Shown: one piece after another, positions 18,431-29,464 of the stretch
How positions within the stretch are numbered: position 1 is the first letter of the stretch
How the letters are laid out: every line of letters starts with the position of its first letter
The notes under the pieces: model-generated
Seen by the model: only the letters and a program-made list of their open reading frames with translations
Told to the model about the DNA's origin: nothing
Database searches by the model: none
Program-made: the position numbers and the translations under genes
Assembly (NCBI RefSeq): GCF_017352115.1
Contig: NZ_CP071448.1
Location: 3,185,001 to 3,249,000, forward strand
Direction of reading: 5' to 3'
DNA length: 64,000 nucleotides
DNA from: Flavobacterium endoglycinae
GTDB lineage: Bacteria > Bacteroidota > Bacteroidia > Flavobacteriales > Flavobacteriaceae

Positions 18431-18973
18431 ATGTCAAGAATAGGTAAAAGCCCAATTGTAATCCCTGCTGGTGTAACTGTTGAAGTTAAAGACGGTATTA
18501 TTACAGTAAAAGGAAAAAAAGGTCAACTAGTTCAGGAGTTTTCGGACGTAAATGTAACTGTTGAAGGCGATCAAGTTTTAGTTGAAAGATCGTCTGATCA
18601 TAAAGACCATAGAGCAAAACACGGATTATTTAGATCTTTGATCAGTAATATGGTTGTTGGTGTTTCTGAAGGTTTCACAAAAGAACTAGAATTAGTTGGA
18701 GTTGGTTATAGAGCTTCAAACCAAGGTCAAAAATTAGATTTAGCTCTTGGATATTCTCACAATATTGTTTTAGAAATTGCTCCTGAAGTAAGTTTAGAAA
18801 CAATATCTGAAAAAGGTAAGAACCCAATCGTAAAATTAACATCATTTGATAAACAACTTTTAGGACAAGTTGCTGCGAAAATTAGAGGTTTCCGTAAGCC
18901 AGAGCCATACAAAGGAAAAGGTGTTAAATTTGTGGGTGAAGTATTAAGAAGAAAAGCAGGTAAATCAGCTTAA
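18431..18973 (+). CDS. rplF: 50S ribosomal protein L6
   Basis: uL6 (180 residues; E. coli 177) has two related domains and sits near the factor-binding site. It starts [19 protein letters not shown] and has ELVGVGYRA in the middle. It ends with the signature [23 protein letters not shown]. It begins 18 bases after rpsH and is followed 11 bases later by rplR. Confidence 0.98.
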   Translation: MSRIGKSPIVIPAGVTVEVKDGIITVKGKKGQLVQEFSDVNVTVEGDQVLVERSSDHKDHRAKHGLFRSLISNMVVGVSEGFTKELELVGVGYRASNQGQKLDLALGYSHNIVLEIAPEVSLETISEKGKNPIVKLTSFDKQLLGQVAAKIRGFRKPEPYKGKGVKFVGEVLRRKAGKSA

Positions 18974-18984
18974 AATATAAGATT

Positions 18985-19335
18985 ATGTCATTAACAAAAT
19001 CTGAAAGAAGACAGAGAATTAAATTCAGAATTAGAAAATCGGTTAGTGGTTCTGCTGCAAGACCTAGACTTTCTGTTTTTAGAAGTAATAAAGAAATTTA
19101 CGCTCAAATTATTGATGATGTAAATGGAGTTACTATATTAGCTGCATCTTCAAGAGAAAAAGAAATAGGAAAAGGTACTAACGTTGAAGTAGCTGCTGCT
19201 GTTGGAAAATTAGTTGCAGAGAAAGCGTTAAAAGCTGGGATTGATACAATCACTTTTGATAGAGGTGGTTATTTATATCACGGTCGTATTAAATCATTAG
19301 CAGAAGGCGCAAGAGCCGCTGGACTTAAATTCTAA
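18985..19335 (+). CDS. rplR: 50S ribosomal protein L18
   Basis: uL18 (116 residues; E. coli 117) binds 5S rRNA together with L5. It has the [20 protein letters not shown] core, [20 protein letters not shown] and ends GLKF, as in the family. It begins 11 bases after rplF and ends 6 bases before rpsE. Confidence 0.98.
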   Translation: MSLTKSERRQRIKFRIRKSVSGSAARPRLSVFRSNKEIYAQIIDDVNGVTILAASSREKEIGKGTNVEVAAAVGKLVAEKALKAGIDTITFDRGGYLYHGRIKSLAEGARAAGLKF

Positions 19336-19341
19336 TATATT

Positions 19342-19863
19342 ATGTCTAAATACAAAAATGTAGAATTGGTAAAACCTAGTGGTCTTGAACTTAAAGATCG
19401 TCTGGTTAGTGTAAATCGTGTTACTAAAGTTACAAAAGGAGGTAGAGCTTTTGGTTTTTCTGCTATTGTAGTTGTAGGTGATGAAAATGGAGTAGTTGGT
19501 CACGGATTAGGAAAATCTAAAGACGTTTCTGAAGCAATTGCGAAAGCAGTAGAAGATGCTAAGAAAAACTTAGTTAGAATTCCTTTAAATGGTCAATCTG
19601 TTCCTCACGAACAAAAAGGAAAATTTGGTGGTGCACGTGTATTCTTAATTCCTGCTTCTCATGGTACAGGAGTTATTGCTGGTGGAGCTGTTCGTTCAGT
19701 TCTTGAGTCAGTAGGTATTCACGACGTATTATCTAAATCTCAAGGATCATCAAATCCTCATAACGTAGTTAAAGCAACTTTTGATGCTTTATTACAAATG
19801 AGAAGCGCTCACACTGTTGCAAAACAAAGAGGTGTTTCTTTAGAAAAAGTTTTTAAAGGTTAA
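19342..19863 (+). CDS. rpsE: 30S ribosomal protein S5
   Basis: uS5 (173 residues; E. coli 167) contributes to decoding fidelity and the mRNA entry site; mutations in its N-terminal loop give spectinomycin resistance. The double-stranded RNA-binding region reads [22 protein letters not shown], followed by [17 protein letters not shown] and [19 protein letters not shown]. The spectinomycin loop shows no obvious change. Confidence 0.98.
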
Positions 19864-19874
19864 TCAAGGAAATT

Positions 19875-20057
19875 ATGGCTAAATTATTAGTAAAACAAGT
19901 AAGAAGCAAGATCAACTGTCCTCTTTCTCAAAAGAGAGGTTTAGAAGCTTTAGGTCTACGTAAATTAGGACAAGTTGTGGAGCATGAGTCAAATCCTGCT
20001 ATCCTTGGGATGATAAACAAAGTTAAACACTTAGTTTCTGTAGAAGAAGCTAAATAA
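19875..20057 (+). CDS. rpmD: 50S ribosomal protein L30
   Basis: uL30 (60 residues; E. coli 59) is a small ferredoxin-fold protein. It reads [37 protein letters not shown] in family order, ending [15 protein letters not shown]. It has 11-base gaps on both sides, between rpsE and rplO. Confidence 0.96.
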
Positions 20058-20068
20058 CAAATACTGTT

Positions 20069-20521
20069 ATGAATTTAAGTAACTTACAGCCTGCTGAAGG
20101 ATCAACGCACAATCAAAATAAAAGAGTAGGTAGAGGAGAAGGTTCTGGAAAAGGTGGTACCGCTGCAAGAGGACACAAAGGAGCAAAATCTCGTTCTGGT
20201 TATTCTAAAAAGATTGGTTTTGAGGGTGGACAAATGCCACTTCAAAGACGTGTTCCTAAGTTTGGTTTCAAAAACATCAATCGTAAAGAATACGAAGGTG
20301 TTAATTTAGATACGCTTCAATTATTAGTAGACAATGGTGTAATTACTGATTCTGTTTCTATGACAGATTTCGTAGCTAATCGTCTAGCTTCTAAAAATGA
20401 AATCGTTAAGATTTTAGGAAGAGGAGAATTGAAAGCAAAATTAAAAGTAACTGCCCACAAATTTACTGCTACTGCAAAAGCGGCTATTGAAGCTGCTGGT
20501 GGTGAAGCTGTAACTATATAA
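20069..20521 (+). CDS. rplO: 50S ribosomal protein L15
   Basis: uL15 (150 residues; E. coli 144) has an extended Gly/Arg-rich N-terminus threaded into 23S rRNA: KRVGRGEGSGKGGTAARGHK and GFEGGQMPLQRRVPKFGF. A globular C-terminal domain follows, with ILGRGELKAKLKVTAHKFTA. It lies 13 bases before secY, a gene order conserved across bacteria. Confidence 0.98.
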   Translation: MNLSNLQPAEGSTHNQNKRVGRGEGSGKGGTAARGHKGAKSRSGYSKKIGFEGGQMPLQRRVPKFGFKNINRKEYEGVNLDTLQLLVDNGVITDSVSMTDFVANRLASKNEIVKILGRGELKAKLKVTAHKFTATAKAAIEAAGGEAVTI

Positions 20522-20534
20522 CTTATCTATTAAG

Positions 20535-21881
20535 ATGAAGAAATTTATTGAATCACTAAGTAATGTTTGGAAAATCGAAGAACTGAAAAACAGAATCTTA
20601 ATTACATTAGGATTGCTTTTAGTATATCGTTTTGGTGCACACGTTACGCTTCCTGGAATTGACGCAACTCAATTGACAGGTTTAGCGGGACAAACTAAAA
20701 ATGGTTTAGGATCTATCCTAGACATGTTTACTGGGGGTGCTTTCTCTAAAGCTTCAGTTTTTGCTTTAGGTATTATGCCTTATATTTCTGCATCTATTGT
20801 AGTTCAACTAATGGGAATTGCTATTCCTTATTTACAAAAACTTCAAAACGATGGAGAAAGTGGTAGAAAAAAGATTAATCAAATCACTCGTTGGTTGACT
20901 ATAGCTATTACACTGGTTCAAGGTCCAACTTATATCTATAATTTGTATAGAACATTGCCTAGTAGTGCATTTCTACTGGGCTTTAATTCTCCTGAATTTT
21001 TGTTCTCTTCAGTTATCATCTTAGTTACAGGTACAATTTTTGCTATGTGGCTTGGTGAGAAAATTACAGATAAAGGTATTGGAAATGGAATTTCATTATT
21101 AATTATGGTTGGTATCCTAGCTCGTTTACCACAAGCTTTTATTCAAGAGTTTACTACGAGAGTTACCAATAACAATGGAGGTCCAATGTTGTTAGTTATT
21201 GAAATTATTGTGTGGTTATTAGTTATCATTTCTTGTGTATTGCTTACTATGGCAGTACGTAGAATTCCAGTTCAATACGCTCGTCGTACAACAACTGGTG
21301 ATTACGAACAAGATTTGGCAGGTGGTAATAGACAATGGATTCCTCTAAAGCTTAATGCTTCTGGAGTTATGCCAATCATTTTTGCTCAGGCAATTATGTT
21401 TATTCCGGCTGCTGTAGCTGGATTGTCTAAATCAGATACATCACAATCAATTGTTGGTGCATTTAGTAATATCTTTGGTTTCTGGTATAATTTTGTTTTT
21501 GCAACTTTAATTATTGTATTTACATTCTTTTACACTGCGATCACTGTGCCTACTAATAAAATGGCTGATGATTTAAAAAGAAGTGGTGGTTTTATTCCTG
21601 GAGTACGTCCTGGAGCTGAAACTTCGGATTTTCTTGATAAAGTGATGTCTTTAATAACTTTCCCAGGATCTTTATTCCTTGCTTTGATTGCTGTGTTCCC
21701 AGCTATTGTTGTAAGTATTATGGATGTACAACAATCTTGGGCAATGTTTTTTGGAGGTACCTCATTAATAATTATGGTTGGAGTTGCAATAGATACTATT
21801 CAACAAATCAATTCATACTTGTTAAACAAACATTATGATGGTTTAATGAAGACTGGTAAAAATAGAAAAGCAGTAGCTTAA
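20535..21881 (+). CDS. secY: Protein translocase channel SecY
   Basis: SecY (448 residues; E. coli 443) is the ten-helix channel subunit of SecYEG in the inner membrane. Visible landmarks are [23 protein letters not shown] (helix 2 region), the cytoplasmic loop with IPVQYARRT and the late helices around FPAIVV. The tail [10 protein letters not shown] is basic and cytoplasmic. It sits between rplO and infA, as in most bacteria, which couples translocon supply to ribosome synthesis. Confidence 0.98.
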   Translation: MKKFIESLSNVWKIEELKNRILITLGLLLVYRFGAHVTLPGIDATQLTGLAGQTKNGLGSILDMFTGGAFSKASVFALGIMPYISASIVVQLMGIAIPYLQKLQNDGESGRKKINQITRWLTIAITLVQGPTYIYNLYRTLPSSAFLLGFNSPEFLFSSVIILVTGTIFAMWLGEKITDKGIGNGISLLIMVGILARLPQAFIQEFTTRVTNNNGGPMLLVIEIIVWLLVIISCVLLTMAVRRIPVQYARRTTTGDYEQDLAGGNRQWIPLKLNASGVMPIIFAQAIMFIPAAVAGLSKSDTSQSIVGAFSNIFGFWYNFVFATLIIVFTFFYTAITVPTNKMADDLKRSGGFIPGVRPGAETSDFLDKVMSLITFPGSLFLALIAVFPAIVVSIMDVQQSWAMFFGGTSLIIMVGVAIDTIQQINSYLLNKHYDGLMKTGKNRKAVA

Positions 21882-21889
21882 TATTATTT

Positions 21890-22105
21890 ATGGCAAAACA
21901 ATCAGCAATAGAACAAGACGGATCAATCATTGAAGCATTGTCAAATGCGATGTTCCGTGTGGAGTTAGAAAATGGACATATTGTAATTGCTCATATTTCT
22001 GGAAAAATGCGAATGCATTACATCAAATTATTACCTGGTGATAAAGTGAAACTAGAAATGAGTCCTTACGATTTGTCAAAAGCAAGAATTACTTATCGAT
22101 ATTAA
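21890..22105 (+). CDS. infA: Translation initiation factor IF-1
   Basis: IF-1 (71 residues; E. coli 72) is a single OB-fold protein that occupies the 30S A site during initiation. The core reads [38 protein letters not shown] and [15 protein letters not shown]. Position between secY and rpmJ is typical outside the Enterobacteria. Confidence 0.98.
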   Translation: MAKQSAIEQDGSIIEALSNAMFRVELENGHIVIAHISGKMRMHYIKLLPGDKVKLEMSPYDLSKARITYRY

Positions 22106-22117
22106 AGGATATTCAAT

Positions 22118-22234
22118 ATGAAAGTTAGAGCATCAGTAAAAAAGAGAAGTGCCGAGTGCATTATCGTGCGTAGAAAAGGAAGATTGTACGTGATAAACAA
22201 AAAGAATCCTAGATTTAAACAAAGACAAGGATAA
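22118..22234 (+). CDS. rpmJ: 50S ribosomal protein L36, zinc-ligand-depleted form
   Basis: bL36 of 38 residues, an exact length match. It starts [19 protein letters not shown] and ends NPRFKQRQG. The zinc form has three Cys and one His as ligands (C11, C14, C27, H33 in E. coli numbering). Here only Cys14 remains, with Ser, Asn and Phe at the others, so it should not bind zinc. It begins 12 bases after infA and ends 2 bases before rpsM. Confidence 0.96.
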
Positions 22235-22236
22235 TT

Positions 22237-22611
22237 ATGGCAAGAATAGCAGGGGTAGATATCCCAAAAAACAAAAGAGGTGTTATTGCACTTACCTACA
22301 TCTTCGGATTAGGGAAAAGTAGAGCTATTGAGATTTTAGAGAAAGCTCAAGTTAGCCAAGATAAAAAAGTTCAAGATTGGAATGATGACGAGATCGGAGC
22401 AATTCGTGATGCCGTTTCATTTTACAAAATTGAAGGAGAATTACGTTCTGAAATTTCTTTGAACATCAAACGTTTAATGGATATTGGTTGTTATAGAGGA
22501 ATTCGTCATAGATCTGGTCTTCCATTAAGAGGACAAAGAACTAAAAACAACTCTAGAACAAGAAAAGGAAAAAGAAAAACTGTTGCTAACAAGAAAAAAG
22601 CAACTAAATAA
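22237..22611 (+). CDS. rpsM: 30S ribosomal protein S13
   Basis: uS13 (124 residues; E. coli 118) contacts P-site tRNA and bridges to the large subunit. It starts [24 protein letters not shown] and has the helix-two-turn-helix region. The signature [21 protein letters not shown] and a basic [13 protein letters not shown] tail complete it. It opens the alpha-operon portion of the cluster. Confidence 0.98.
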   Translation: MARIAGVDIPKNKRGVIALTYIFGLGKSRAIEILEKAQVSQDKKVQDWNDDEIGAIRDAVSFYKIEGELRSEISLNIKRLMDIGCYRGIRHRSGLPLRGQRTKNNSRTRKGKRKTVANKKKATK

Positions 22612-22619
22612 TAAGTAAT

Positions 22620-23003
22620 ATGGCTAAAGCAACTGCAAAAAAACGTAAAGTTATCGTTGAATCAACGGGTGAAGCGCATATTTCTTCGACTTTCAACAAT
22701 ATTATCATTTCTTTGACAAATAAGAAAGGTGAAGTTATTGCTTGGTCTTCAGCTGGTAAAATGGGTTTCAGAGGTTCTAAAAAGAATACTCCGTACGCAG
22801 CTCAAATGGCAGCAGAAGATTGTAGTAAAGTAGCTCTTGAGGCAGGACTTAAAAAAGTAAAAGTTTATGTAAAAGGACCAGGTAACGGACGTGAGTCTGC
22901 TATCCGTTCTATTCATAACGGTGGAATTGAAGTTACTGAAATTATTGATGTTACTCCAATGCCACACAACGGATGTCGTCCTCCAAAAAGACGTAGAGTT
23001 TAA
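22620..23003 (+). CDS. rpsK: 30S ribosomal protein S11
   Basis: uS11 (127 residues; E. coli 129) lies on the platform near the E-site codon. It has [20 protein letters not shown], the [21 protein letters not shown] block and ends [11 protein letters not shown]. It is followed by a 91-base gap with a structured RNA rather than by rpsD directly. Confidence 0.98.
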
Positions 23004-23026
23004 TTTTTTATTTTTATAGTATAAAC

Positions 23027-23080
23027 AAGGTAGAACATAGATTATCGGAGGATTAGACCTGAATTCATAATCTCTACCTT
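23027..23080 (+). promoter_or_regulatory. Structured leader RNA upstream of rpsD
   Basis: AAGGTAG (23027-23033) pairs with CTACCTT (23074-23080). After a five-base bulge, AGATTAT (23039-23045) pairs with ATAATCT (23067-23073). The 21-base apical part contains GGAGG (23047-23051) and can form AGG/CCT (23049-23051 with 23058-23060). The two main stems are perfect, 7 bp each. S4 represses its own operon in E. coli and B. subtilis through leader RNA, so an S4 site is the natural guess. No promoter box was found in the gap. Confidence 0.6.
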
Positions 23081-23094
23081 AAAATTTTTTTAAA

Positions 23095-23700
23095 ATGGCA
23101 AGATATACTGGTCCTAAAACCAAAATCGCTCGTAAATTCGGCGAAGCAATCTTCGGAGATGACAGATCTTTCGAAAAAAGAAATTACCCACCTGGACAAC
23201 ACGGGATGGCTAAAAAAAGAGGAAAAAAATCTGAGTACGCTGTTCAGTTAATGGAAAAGCAAAAAGCTAAATATTCTTATGGAATTTTAGAAAAACAATT
23301 CAGAAATTTATTCGAAAAAGCATCAGCTACAAAAGGAGTTACTGGTGAAGTTTTATTACAATTATGCGAAGCAAGATTAGATAATGTTGTTTTTAGAATG
23401 GGAATTGCTCCATCTAGAAGAGGTGCGCGTCAAATCGTTTCTCACAGACACATTACTGTAAATGGAGAAGTTGTTAATATTCCTTCTTACCACCTTAAGC
23501 CTGGTGATAAAGTTGCAGTTCGTGAAAAATCTAAATCTTTAGAAGCTATCGAGCGTTCTTTATCAAATTCAAGTCATGTTTATGAATGGATTACTTGGAA
23601 CAATGATCTTAAAGAAGGAACTTTTGTTTCTGTACCTGCAAGATTACAAATTCCAGAAAACATTAAAGAGCAATTAATCGTAGAGTTGTACAACAAATAA
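23095..23700 (+). CDS. rpsD: 30S ribosomal protein S4
   Basis: uS4 (201 residues; E. coli 206) is a primary assembly protein binding the five-way junction of the 16S 5' domain. It starts [21 protein letters not shown] and contains [21 protein letters not shown]. Its S4 RNA-binding domain includes [20 protein letters not shown]. Its 5' leader folds strongly, which fits the family's habit of autoregulation. Confidence 0.98.
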   Translation: MARYTGPKTKIARKFGEAIFGDDRSFEKRNYPPGQHGMAKKRGKKSEYAVQLMEKQKAKYSYGILEKQFRNLFEKASATKGVTGEVLLQLCEARLDNVVFRMGIAPSRRGARQIVSHRHITVNGEVVNIPSYHLKPGDKVAVREKSKSLEAIERSLSNSSHVYEWITWNNDLKEGTFVSVPARLQIPENIKEQLIVELYNK

Positions 23701-23721
23701 TAATTGACTTAGTCGAAATTT

Positions 23722-24714
23722 ATGGCAATATTTAATTTTCAAAAGCCCGATAAAGTTATCATGATCGATTCAACCGATTTTGAAGGTAAATTTGAATTTA
23801 GACCTTTAGAACCTGGTTACGGATTGACAGTTGGTAATGCACTTAGAAGAGTTTTGCTTTCAGCATTAGAAGGTTATGCAATTACATCTGTTCGTATCGA
23901 AGGTGTAGATCATGAGTTTTCTACTATTTCAGGTGTTGTTGAAGATGTTACCGAAATTATCCTTAATCTAAAACAAGTACGTTTCAAACGTCAGATCGAA
24001 GATATCGATAATGAATCAGTTACTATTTCTGTTTCTGGTAAAGATCAATTGACAGCTGGTGATTTTCAAAAATTTATCTCAGGTTTTCAAGTGTTGAATC
24101 CAGACCTTGTAATCTGTAATTTAGATTCTAAAATCAAACTAAATTTCGATTTAACTATCGAAAAAGGTAGAGGATACGTTCCTGCTGAAGAGAACAAAAA
24201 ACAGAATGCTGCAATTGGAACAATTTTTACAGATTCTATTTTTACTCCGGTAAAAAATGTAAAATATGCAATCGAAAATTTCCGTGTTGAGCAAAAAACA
24301 GATTACGAGAAATTAGTTTTTGAAATCAAAACTGATGGATCTATTAATCCTAAAGATGCTCTTACTGAAGCTGCTAAAGTTTTAATTCACCATTTCATGT
24401 TGTTTTCTGATGAAAGAATTACACTTGAGGCTGACGAAATTGCGCAAACAGAATCGTATGATGAAGAGTCATTGCATATGAGACAATTGCTTAAAACTAA
24501 GCTTGTTGATATGGATTTATCTGTGAGAGCATTAAATTGCTTGAAAGCGGCTGAAGTTGATACACTTGGTGATTTAGTATCTTTCAATAAAAATGACCTA
24601 ATGAAGTTCCGTAACTTTGGTAAAAAATCTTTAACTGAGCTTGATGAGCTTGTAGCAGTTAAAAATTTAACTTTCGGAATGGATTTAGCTAAATACAAAT
24701 TAGATAAAGAATAA
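23722..24714 (+). CDS. rpoA: RNA polymerase subunit alpha
   Basis: RpoA (330 residues; E. coli 329). The N-terminal dimerisation domain includes [24 protein letters not shown]. The C-terminal domain, which contacts UP elements and activators, begins around residue 250 and includes [20 protein letters not shown] and the [13 protein letters not shown] helix. It is 21 bases after rpsD and 62 before rplQ. No deviation from the family is visible. Confidence 0.98.
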   Translation: MAIFNFQKPDKVIMIDSTDFEGKFEFRPLEPGYGLTVGNALRRVLLSALEGYAITSVRIEGVDHEFSTISGVVEDVTEIILNLKQVRFKRQIEDIDNESVTISVSGKDQLTAGDFQKFISGFQVLNPDLVICNLDSKIKLNFDLTIEKGRGYVPAEENKKQNAAIGTIFTDSIFTPVKNVKYAIENFRVEQKTDYEKLVFEIKTDGSINPKDALTEAAKVLIHHFMLFSDERITLEADEIAQTESYDEESLHMRQLLKTKLVDMDLSVRALNCLKAAEVDTLGDLVSFNKNDLMKFRNFGKKSLTELDELVAVKNLTFGMDLAKYKLDKE

Positions 24715-24776
24715 TTTACTTCATATTTTGCTCTCCATACTGGATTGTAGCAAGATGAAGATAAAAAAAACACGTC

Positions 24777-25268
24777 ATGAGACACGGAAAAAAAATCAAC
24801 CACTTAAGCAGACAGACTGGACATAGAAAAGCTATGTTAGCTAATATGGCTTGTTCTCTTATTGAGCACAAACGTATTAACACAACTGTTGCTAAAGCTA
24901 AAGCGCTTAAACAATTTGTTGAGCCTTTAATCACAAAATCAAAAGAAGATACGACTCATAACCGTCGTGTTGTTTTTGCATACTTACGTAACAAATATGC
25001 TGTAACTGATTTGTTCAGAGATGTTGCTGCTAAAGTAGGTGACCGTCCAGGAGGATACACTCGTATCATTAAAGTTGGAAATCGTTTGGGAGATAATGCT
25101 GATATGGCTATGATCGAACTTGTAGATTTTAACGAACTTTACAACGGAGGTAAAAAAGAAGTTAAAAAAGCTAAAAGCCGTCGTGGTGGTAAAGCTAAAA
25201 AAGCTGAAGGTACTGCTCCTGAAGCTCCAGCTGCTGAATCAGAAACGACTACAGAAGCTTCTGAATAA
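24777..25268 (+). CDS. rplQ: 50S ribosomal protein L17 with acidic C-terminal extension
   Basis: bL17 (163 residues; E. coli 127). The core [20 protein letters not shown] through [20 protein letters not shown] is standard. After the usual end near residue 125 there is a roughly 38-residue tail. It is first Lys/Arg-rich ([17 protein letters not shown]), then acidic and low-complexity ([16 protein letters not shown]). It is the last gene of the cluster and precedes a strong terminator. Confidence 0.97.
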   Translation: MRHGKKINHLSRQTGHRKAMLANMACSLIEHKRINTTVAKAKALKQFVEPLITKSKEDTTHNRRVVFAYLRNKYAVTDLFRDVAAKVGDRPGGYTRIIKVGNRLGDNADMAMIELVDFNELYNGGKKEVKKAKSRRGGKAKKAEGTAPEAPAAESETTTEASE

Positions 25269-25296
25269 TTATGAAAGTAATGATTCTATAAAAATC

Positions 25297-25332
25297 AAGG
25301 ATAAGCTAATTTTTAGTTTATCCTTTTTTTTT
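25297..25332 (+). terminator. Rho-independent terminator of the r-protein cluster
   Basis: Arms at 25297-25309 and 25313-25325 give a 13-bp stem with one G-U pair and a three-base loop. An uninterrupted T run to 25332 follows. It ends the 14-kb rplC-rplQ unit. Confidence 0.92.
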
Positions 25333-25411
25333 GATTTTTTTGAAACATAAAAAAATCTAACTTATTTAAAATGATCGGTTTTATTTTTACGAATGAAAGT
25401 TTTAAAAAATC

Positions 25412-25442
25412 TTGGAAGCGCTCTTTTAAAGAAGTAAATTTG
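25412..25442 (+). promoter_or_regulatory. Promoter of carA
   Basis: TTG at 25412-25414, a 20-base spacer and TAAATTTG at 25435-25442, extended to TTTGCA. The leader to the carA start (25509) is about 60 bases and can form either of two hairpins: TTACAGT/ACTGTAA at 25455-25471, or TGAAAC/GTTTCA at 25461-25478. Confidence 0.72.
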
Positions 25443-25508
25443 CAAAATATCTAATTACAGTGAAACTGTAAAGTTTCATAAGACGATTAAAAACAATACA
25501 ATTAAAGA

Positions 25509-26627
25509 ATGAAATACACAACACGACAAAGCGCCATTTTATTACTAAGTGATGGAACTATTTTTCATGGTAAATCTATCGGGATTAGCGGTAAAACTTT
25601 TGGTGAAGTTTGTTTTAACACTGGAATGACGGGATATCAGGAGATTTTTACAGATCCTTCTTATTTTGGACAAATCATGGTAACTACTAATCCGCATATT
25701 GGTAATTACGGTGTGAATGATCAGGAGGTAGAATCTGAAGATGTAAAAATTGCTGGTTTAGTTTGTAAAAACTTTAGTTTTAATTATTCAAGAGTAGGTG
25801 CTTCTGGAAGCTTAGAGGATTATTTTGCAAAACAAAACTTAATTTGTATTTCGGATGTTGATACAAGAGCTCTGGTTAGTTATATTCGTGATAATGGTGC
25901 AATGAATGCCGTGATCTGCACAGATGGAACTTCAATTGAAGATTTGAAAAAAGAATTAGCAAATGTTCCAAATATGGAAGGTCTGGAATTAGCTTCGAAA
26001 GTTTCAACTAAAGAACCTTATTTTGTTGGTGATGAAAATGCAACGTACAAAATTTCGGCACTTGATCTTGGAATTAAGAAAAATATTTTAAGAAACTTTG
26101 CAAAAAGAGATTGCTACATTAAAGTCTTTCCTTATGATGCCTCATACGAGGAATTAAATTCTTTTAATCCAGATGGGTTTTTCTTGTCGAACGGACCTGG
26201 AGATCCAGATCCGCTACACGGAGTTATTGAAGTAGCTAAAAAAATTATTGCTGATGACAGACCATTATTCGGAATTTGTTTAGGCCACCAGATTATTGCT
26301 TTGGCTAATGGAGTCCAAACTTATAAAATGTTTGGTGGACATAGAGGAATTAATCATCCGGTAAAAAATCTTTTAACAGGTAAAGGTGAAATTACTTCTC
26401 AAAATCATGGATTTGCTGTAAAAAGAGAAGCTTTAGAAGGACATCCAGAATTAGAGCTTACACATATTCATTTAAATGATGATACAGTAGCTGGAATGAG
26501 AATGAAGAATAAAAATTGTTTTTCAGTACAATATCACCCAGAGGCAAGTCCTGGACCGCATGATTCGTCATATTTATTTGATCAATTTGTTGAGAATATA
26601 AAACTAGCTGTGTCTAAAACGATGTAG
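25509..26627 (+). CDS. carA: Carbamoyl-phosphate synthase small subunit
   Basis: CarA (372 residues; E. coli 382) is the glutaminase subunit. It hydrolyses glutamine and channels ammonia to CarB for carbamoyl phosphate, the precursor of pyrimidines and arginine. The N-terminal CPSase domain includes FGEVCFNTGMTGYQEIFTDPSYFGQ in family order. The class-I amidotransferase domain has the nucleophile in LFGICLGHQI (Cys257), and the His/Glu pair in QYHPEASPGP. No carB is adjacent. It has its own promoter and a leader with two alternative hairpins. Confidence 0.97.
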   Translation: MKYTTRQSAILLLSDGTIFHGKSIGISGKTFGEVCFNTGMTGYQEIFTDPSYFGQIMVTTNPHIGNYGVNDQEVESEDVKIAGLVCKNFSFNYSRVGASGSLEDYFAKQNLICISDVDTRALVSYIRDNGAMNAVICTDGTSIEDLKKELANVPNMEGLELASKVSTKEPYFVGDENATYKISALDLGIKKNILRNFAKRDCYIKVFPYDASYEELNSFNPDGFFLSNGPGDPDPLHGVIEVAKKIIADDRPLFGICLGHQIIALANGVQTYKMFGGHRGINHPVKNLLTGKGEITSQNHGFAVKREALEGHPELELTHIHLNDDTVAGMRMKNKNCFSVQYHPEASPGPHDSSYLFDQFVENIKLAVSKTM

Positions 26628-26717
26628 TTAATAAATAAAGGTGTTTAGTAGAGAAAATCCGTTTTTAATATTAAATATTTTTATAATTTCGAAAAAAAAT
26701 CTATAATCTATTAATAA

Positions 26718-28022
<1,305 letters not shown>

Positions 28023-28046
28023 TTTTTAGAGTTATATATTAAGATT

Positions 28047-28079
28047 AACCATTCGTTTTTTAACGAATGGTTTTTTTTT
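28047..28079 (+). terminator. Rho-independent terminator of eno
   Basis: AACCATTCGTT (28047-28057) and AACGAATGGTT (28062-28072) form a perfect 11-bp stem with a four-T loop, followed by a nine-T run. It begins 25 bases after the eno stop. Confidence 0.92.
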
Positions 28080-28133
28080 GGACTTTTAACAAATTCATAG
28101 CAGTATTCTTTTTTAAATTAGTCTTAAATTCCT

Positions 28134-28141
28134 TAGATTTG
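28134..28141 (+). promoter_or_regulatory. Probable -7 box of gltA
   Basis: TAGATTTG matches TAnnTTTG and lies 38 bases before the gltA ATG. A T-rich stretch stands at the -33 position, but there is no exact TTTG at the expected spacing. Confidence 0.5.
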
Positions 28142-28179
28142 AGAAATTATTATTTTATAAGATTTATTTCCGATATATT

Positions 28180-29454
28180 ATGTCAAAAATAGCTACATTA
28201 GAAGTAGATGGTAAGAAAATTGAACTTCCAGTAATTACAGGAAGTGAAAATGAATCAGCTATCGATATTAACAAATTACGTGATTTAACTGGTATTATTA
28301 CAATTGACCCGGGATATAAAAATTCAGGATCTTGTAAAAGTGAAATCACTTTCCTTGACGGAGAATTAGGGATTTTACGTTACAGAGGATATTCAATCGA
28401 AGATTTAGCAGAAAAAGCTAGTTTCTTAGAAGTGTCTTATCTTTTGATTTTCGGAGAATTACCAACTGCAGAAGAACTAGAGCAGTTCGAAAATGGTATT
28501 AGAAAACATTCTTTGGTAAACGAGGAAATGAAAAATATTATTGACGGTTTTCCAAAAACAGCTCACCCAATGGGAGTATTATCTGCTTTAACAAGTGCTT
28601 TAACAGCATTTAATCCTAAAGCAGTAAATGTTGATAACGAAAAAGAAATGTATGAGGCTATTTGCAAAACAATGGCAAAATTCCTTGTAATTGCTACATG
28701 GACATATAGAAAATCAATGGGCTATCCTTTGAATTATTATGACAATACAAAAGGTTACGTAGAAAGCTTTATGCAATTGATGTTCCAGTTGCCTACGGGG
28801 CCTTACTCTGCAAATCCAGTAATTGTAAATGCTTTAGATAAATTATTTATTCTTCATGCAGATCATGAGCAAAACTGTTCTACTTCAACTGTTAGAATGG
28901 TTGGTTCATCTCATGCTGGTTTATTTGCTTCGGTTTCTGCAGGTGTTTCTGCTCTTTGGGGACCTCTTCACGGAGGTGCTAACCAAGCGGTACTTGAGAT
29001 GCTTGAAGAGATCAACAAAGATGGTGGCGATACAGATAAATTTTTGGCGAAAGCAAAAGACAAAAATGATCCTTTCCGTTTAATGGGCTTTGGACACAGA
29101 GTTTATAAAAATTTCGATCCAAGAGCAAAAATCATTAAAAAAGCGGCTCAGGAAGTTTTAGAAACTTTAGGAGTTGAAGATCCAATTTTAGATATCGCAA
29201 GAAAATTAGAAACAGCTGCTCTAGAAGACGAATACTTCAAATCAAGAAACTTATATCCAAATGTTGATTTCTACTCTGGAATTATTTACAGAGCATTAGG
29301 AATCCCAACAGATATGTTTACAGTAATGTTTGCAATTGGTAGATTACCAGGTTGGATTGCGCAATGGAAAGAAATGCGTGAAAATAAAGAACCAATTGGA
29401 AGACCAAGACAAATTTATACAGGACATCCTTTACGTGAGTTTAAACGTAAATAA
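28180..29454 (+). CDS. gltA: Citrate synthase
   Basis: Type II, hexameric-type citrate synthase (424 residues; E. coli 427) condenses acetyl-CoA and oxaloacetate at the entry of the TCA cycle. Visible catalytic segments are ILHADHEQNCSTSTVRMVGS (first His), GPLHGGANQAV (second His), and GFGHRVYKNFDPRA followed by PNVDFYSG (Asp). An N-terminal beta-domain precedes them. It stands alone between two terminators. Confidence 0.96.
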   Translation: MSKIATLEVDGKKIELPVITGSENESAIDINKLRDLTGIITIDPGYKNSGSCKSEITFLDGELGILRYRGYSIEDLAEKASFLEVSYLLIFGELPTAEELEQFENGIRKHSLVNEEMKNIIDGFPKTAHPMGVLSALTSALTAFNPKAVNVDNEKEMYEAICKTMAKFLVIATWTYRKSMGYPLNYYDNTKGYVESFMQLMFQLPTGPYSANPVIVNALDKLFILHADHEQNCSTSTVRMVGSSHAGLFASVSAGVSALWGPLHGGANQAVLEMLEEINKDGGDTDKFLAKAKDKNDPFRLMGFGHRVYKNFDPRAKIIKKAAQEVLETLGVEDPILDIARKLETAALEDEYFKSRNLYPNVDFYSGIIYRALGIPTDMFTVMFAIGRLPGWIAQWKEMRENKEPIGRPRQIYTGHPLREFKRK

Positions 29455-29464
29455 ATAAAAATAG

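Noticed and set aside
23027..23090. rpsD leader as an intrinsic terminator or attenuator
   Set aside because: The stem is followed by AAAA before the T run, which is poor for termination; attenuation remains possible but is not supported.
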